Origin: Emydura subglobosa
Taxonomy: Eukaryota > Chordata > Testudines > Chelidae
Assembly (NCBI GenBank): GCA_007922225.1
Contig: ML679960.1
Coordinates: 5,154,198 to 5,218,197 of the forward strand
Length of the DNA: 64,000 nucleotides
Direction: 5' to 3'
Under the pieces are notes generated by a model that searched no databases, was not told where the DNA came from, and saw nothing but the letters and a program-made list of their open reading frames with translations. Shown here in pieces: positions 59,836-64,000 of this stretch. Position numbers and translations under genes: made by a program. Numbering within the stretch: position 1 is the first letter of the stretch; every line of letters starts with the position of its first letter.

Positions 59836-61720
59836 TAGGTAAGTCTGTCACTGATTACATTTATTAATTTAGATTCAAAGTGAAGACACTTGTCCAATGC
59901 TCAAGGGTCCTGATTTCCAAGGTTTAGGTAAGCACCTAGTGGGATTTTCAAAAACCCTACCAAACAAACTATTTCTAGGTATTGTATCTTAACTACAGAC
60001 TTTGTGGATTCCAGATAATATTTTTAACACTATTACGTGGTCGGCTGAACTGCAGTAGTAGCTGATAGAACCTTGCTTAATTCTGAACATAAAGTTTGGT
60101 TGCTTAGCTTATTTTTTTTCCCATGCTACTTCCACAGTTAAATGCAAATTGAAGTGAGAGACAAATTGAAACAATTGAAGTTGAATTTGAAGTTATGAAA
60201 TACCAAAATCTACCTTTAATTCTTTTAAAATCCTGCTGCATATCATTACCTATGGGACTATATTTAAAACTTAATTCCTGCAAGTAAGTTTTGTCAAAAT
60301 ATATATTTTTTTAAATCAAGTTCTCTGAAGTTCCCTGCTAGGACCATCATTCAGCAAATAGTTAAGCACCTACTTAACTTCATGCATGTGTTTATGTTAA
60401 TCTCTGTTCAACAAAGCATGTGTAAAAATTAAAGCATATGCTTAAACCCAGTTGACTTTAGTGTGAGCTAAATATGTACTTACAGCTAAGTATTATTCCC
60501 TGGTTCAAGTTAAGGGAAATACTAAGGTATTTCAAGTACCGCTATGGGCAAATAAACAGATGTTCAAATCAGTGTAGCTCCCTTAACACCAGTGTGTGCT
60601 AGTTGAGGATGCAGCCCTGAATTCTTCATATTCCACATAAATAGTGGCAGCTAGGGCTCCAAGCCAACAAAGCAATTAAAACATTCATTGACTTAAATGG
60701 GACTAGTCACATGCTCAAAGTTAAGCAAATGATTCAGTGTTTTGCTGCATCAGAGCCCATAATATGCTATAGCTGGACAACTATAAAATATTTAATGTGC
60801 TTTCACAAATTTCATAAAATTCTAATCACTATGTAAACAAAGTTGTGGATCAAACATATGTGACATAAAAAAAACTATGCTGGTGAGGGGTGCTATTCAT
60901 TTTATAGCTACTTTCTTTGGAAGGCTTTCATTACTCCTGGCTTGACCTGTCTGATTGTGATACACAGTAGATATGGATTTTACCTATTTATATGCACATG
61001 AATAGCACCATTACACAATATGTCCATGTTTTCACAATCATACATTATACCTAACTTTGCAATGGTTGAAACTACAGCTGGTCAAAAGAGTTCTAACGTA
61101 ACAGTTTGCACTGGAACATTCTGATTGGACAGAATCTAAGCCTTCTGAGTCTGGAAATTTAGATGGAAAACAAGCAGACAGATTGCCTACTTGGATTCCT
61201 GCCAGCCTGGAGTCCAGGTGGAAGAGTATCCATATCCCTGGGTTCTAGTGAGTTCTCCCACTAGCCAGTTCACTGCTGCAGACAGCATTGGTGTATCATA
61301 ACGGATATACTAAGATAACAATATGTCCAGAAATTAACCTACAATCATTTTCTCTTTAAAAGAGGGAAACATAAAAATCTGGACTGCTACAAGTTATATC
61401 AATACAGGCAAGTCCCATCTCATCTTCCTAAAGAGGACAGTGCCATTATAAAATGAGATGTTATCCCTCTTTTCCCTTGTTTACTGGCTGTACTGTTTGG
61501 GGTATCTCTCCCTTCCATCATAGAGGATCCGATTTAATGTCCACTGAAGTTAATGAGACTCTTTCCATTTGACTCCAATGGGTATTAGATCAGGTCCATA
61601 GTCTAATATTTATACCCTGCTAGAATTTTTATCAAGATGCATCTTGCTTTAGCTATCAGTATCAATATACTTGTCCATTTATCTAGTTCATTAACAAATG
61701 CTATAAAAGACTGGCTTTTA
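59836..61720. other. Non-coding stretch with palindromic-repeat fragments
   Basis: Pieces at about 60351-60490 and 60684-60760 carry the TTCAGCAAA...TTAAGCA/CTTAAAC and TTGACTTAAATGGGACTAGTCAC wording of the same palindromic family as 63154-63270. At about 61530-61580 is another related phrase (CCACTGAAGTTAATGAGACTC). No gene. Confidence 0.4.
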
Positions 61721-61893
61721 GAAATTCCTATCAAAATTAACAAGATTCAGGACAATCTCTCCTGGTTTCAGGTGCTAGTGTTGTCCTAATATCACATATA
61801 TATGCTAAGTTTCACATTATGACAACATTAATATGTGGAACCTCATGTATCAGGGGAAATTGTTCTAATCTTGTTAATTTTGATAGGAATTTC
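61721..61893. repeat. 173-bp MITE with TA target duplication
   Basis: Left end GAAATTCCTATCAAAATTAAC and right end are perfect inverted repeats over 27 bp (61721-61747 and 61867-61893), and the arms remain similar for about 75 bp (GACAAT / GTTGTC words). TA at 61719-61720 and 61894-61895 flank the element exactly, as expected for a Tc1/mariner-type insertion. No frame inside. Confidence 0.7.
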
Positions 61894-61895
61894 TA

Positions 61896-63153
61896 AGTAA
61901 TGTGACCTTTTGTTTGAATAACACATCAATCATTAGCCCCCTCCCCCCAATTCAGAGTGAAAAATACTAATTAAGAGACTTATTCCCCTCCCTTATCAAG
62001 TGTTCTCTTTGCAAAGTCATGAACTATTATCATGCCATAGGTAATAAGTATTTTAACGAAATGTACCCAAAAAACAATTTTTCTAAAGCCAATATGCCCT
62101 TGAAAGCTGAAATCCTATCTTTTATCCTTTAGGTTGCTCACAGCCATGGTAGTTAATATTGTCTTCTAGTATGCTTGACTTCATATACCTTGGGACAGGT
62201 ATGTGTTTGTACAATGTATGTGGACAGCACAATAATCACAGCATAAAAGAGCTACAAAGAAGACTATTGAAAGACAATTCAGGAAGGCATTACTTTAAAG
62301 ATTACATGCTGGTAAATAGTAATCTTCTCTAGTCTCTTCTTTTATTTGTAGTGAAGACACACTGAAAACTTGATGGCTCCGAATGGATAAAAATGGCTGC
62401 CCAATGCATTTATAGTGTTCTCAAAGTAGAGTGTGCTACTTACTACATAATGAACAGATTCATGCTCCCAATTTTTGTCTGCTATATCTAGTTTCTGCCT
62501 TTTAAACAAGAAGGAAAAGTGAGTTTGACATGAGTGCATTAGATGTCAGCAGCAATATGGACTGAAACTGAATTTATGAATGAAGAGTGCTGATTAAAAT
62601 CCTGCCTGGCATTTAATAACAACAAAATCACAAAAGCAAAATAACCTGTTCAGAATATTGCTATTAATTCATATTGCATTTGGGGGGCTTAGGAAATTCT
62701 TTAAAAAAACCAAAAACACTGCTTTTCCTAATTACTAAGTGTGATAGTGTTTTTGCTTTTTGCAAAAAAACATAATGTAAATCATATTCCTGCAGAGGCT
62801 TTCCATTTTTTTCATCTCTGCCATCAGCCATTATTCTGAATCCTATTTATGTTTGCTAGAAATACTTTTTCAGAAGCATCTCCACCAACATTATCAGGAA
62901 GTGGTTATTTCTCTTCATTTGTGCACAAAAGAGTTGTGAAATGGTGTATGCTCAAAATAGCTCATCTGTCAATTTGCTTTGTGGTCAAATGATCTTATTT
63001 TGCACAGATGCAATCCCATTTAAAGTCAACTTGGGTACCATTAAAGTCACTTAATGTGTACTATGAATGAAACTAAAAGAAACATTTGAGCTCTGGAATG
63101 GACTGCCTTCTCTCTGTAGGATCTTTTGCCATGCACATTTTGCCATGCACATA
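61896..63153. other. Non-coding stretch
   Basis: Nothing recognised. A perfect 14-bp tandem pair (TTTTGCCATGCACA) is at 63124-63151. Confidence 0.35.
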
Positions 63154-63270
63154 ATTCAGCATGATACTTAAGTGTATGTCTAGTTTTAAGAACATTCATC
63201 ATCCCACTGAAGTCCATAGGGTCACTCACTTGCTTAGAGTTAGATATGTGCTTAAGTACTTTGCTGAACT
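63154..63270. repeat. Palindromic interspersed repeat
   Basis: The arms TTCAGCATGATACTTAAGTGTATGTCTAG and the complement of the right arm, TTCAGCAAAGTACTTAAGCACATATCTAA, match over about 55 bp, with a CCCACTGAAGTCCATAGGGTC centre. It is a short hairpin repeat common in sauropsid genomes. The minus-strand frame 63047-63295 is an artefact across it. Confidence 0.55.
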
Positions 63271-64000
63271 GGAACCTCTCAGTGGTTAAACACAAAACTA
63301 AAATCAGAAGTAATACTGATGAACCCAGATTCTACCCTTGGTATGCAACTCAGAAGTCATTAGGAACTAAGTACATGAACATAGAGGACAAAATATAACC
63401 CTTAGTGAAAGTATAAAATAAGTGTTATATTTGAAACACTTTATTTTCTGCATAACTTTTTGCATAAAATAGGTATGGTGATAATTCAGAAAAGCATCCC
63501 TATTAAGGACAGCATTTAAGTACATTCTATAATCCTTCTGAAGTTATTTCCTGTACCTGAGCCAGGAATAATACAGTCATGTATCACATAGTCATACATT
63601 TCTTTTGGCACACAATAAAATGGACTACAATATCTATTCAAGGTTGTGATCTAGAGAAATGGTGGCCTAAAAATACAGCTGATACATTTAACCTGAAAAA
63701 GTGTGAATCTGCCATTTGGTACCTGATATTACCCAGTTAACTACTGCCTTTAGCTCTGGTACTGGATTCTGGTTTCCACTATTTCATAAATGGTAAGTCA
63801 TAGTGTTTAAGCATTATTAAGTAATTACCAACAGTTTTCTTATGAGCCTGTGGTTTCACTGGCTTGGCATGCAGAACATAAAGGGGGAAGATCAAAATGA
63901 AGGAATACACAAAAAAATTCCCCTTTCCATCCTCTGATGGGGTAAACTAGGCTCTGAGGCCCCTGCTCGAGGCCTTGCAGCCCTGCCATTCCCAACCCCA
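63271..64000. other. Non-coding stretch
   Basis: No gene or repeat recognised; the window ends in a GC-richer segment (CCCTGCTCGAGGCCTTGCAGCCC) that may lead into another element. Confidence 0.3.

Overview
This is an AT-rich vertebrate genomic window with no recognisable host protein-coding gene, tRNA or rRNA. The mixture of repeats fits a sauropsid, most likely a turtle (crocodilian as the alternative): many CR1 LINE copies of different ages in both orientations, MIR/CORE-type SINE pieces, a GC-rich Ty3/gypsy element with a SCAN-like Gag, a DIRS-like gag remnant, an autonomous PIF/Harbinger transposon with its MYB/SANT partner gene, an endogenous retroviral LTR, and many short palindromic DNA transposons (MITEs). 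Species is inferred from repeat content only. The long open frames that make sense all belong to mobile elements, so the window reads as intergenic or deep intronic sequence.

Layout. 1-7.5 kb: mostly unique AT-rich DNA with one MITE (about 2.8-3.3 kb), one CORE-SINE (3.5-3.7 kb) and a strong CTCF-like motif (6676-6693). 7.5-9.6 kb: an old plus-strand CR1 split by a MITE. 13.4-14.4 kb: minus-strand CR1. 16.4-17.2 kb: a minus-strand gypsy-type LTR whose first bases appear twice. 17.3-18.2 kb: plus-strand CR1. 19.8-23.0 kb: a GC-rich, degraded Gmr1-like gypsy element (LTR/leader, Gag, protease, integrase) that sits directly against a CR1 3' end and is cut off at its far end next to a hAT terminus. 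23.4-24.5 kb: two MITEs. 30-31 kb: CR1 3' parts. 34.3 kb: palindromic MITE. 35.5 kb: CT/CA microsatellite. 38.2 kb: SINE tail. 39.0-41.4 kb: minus-strand DIRS-like gag remnant. 44.6-46.7 kb: minus-strand CR1 with reverse transcriptase motifs. 46.9-47.6 kb: minus-strand ERV 3' LTR with TATA box, AATAAA and polypurine tract. 48.05-52.1 kb: PIF/Harbinger element with two convergent genes. 52.26-52.39 kb: the first 130 bp of the same ERV LTR in opposite orientation. 52.7-53.35 kb: plus-strand CR1 3' end. 59.6-59.84 kb: a perfect 118-bp tandem duplication. 61.7 kb: a 173-bp MITE with a TA target duplication. 63.2 kb: a palindromic repeat.

All element genes seen carry stops, frameshifts or truncations, so none looks able to make a full product. 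The most informative items are the integrase-after-protease (no reverse transcriptase between) order of the gypsy element with an extra acidic leader ORF, the two-exon MYB gene plus DDE transposase of the Harbinger element with visible splice signals, the DIRS-type zinc-finger gag, and the inverted pair of ERV LTR starts enclosing the Harbinger. I found no credible new host defence, metabolic or RNA system here.
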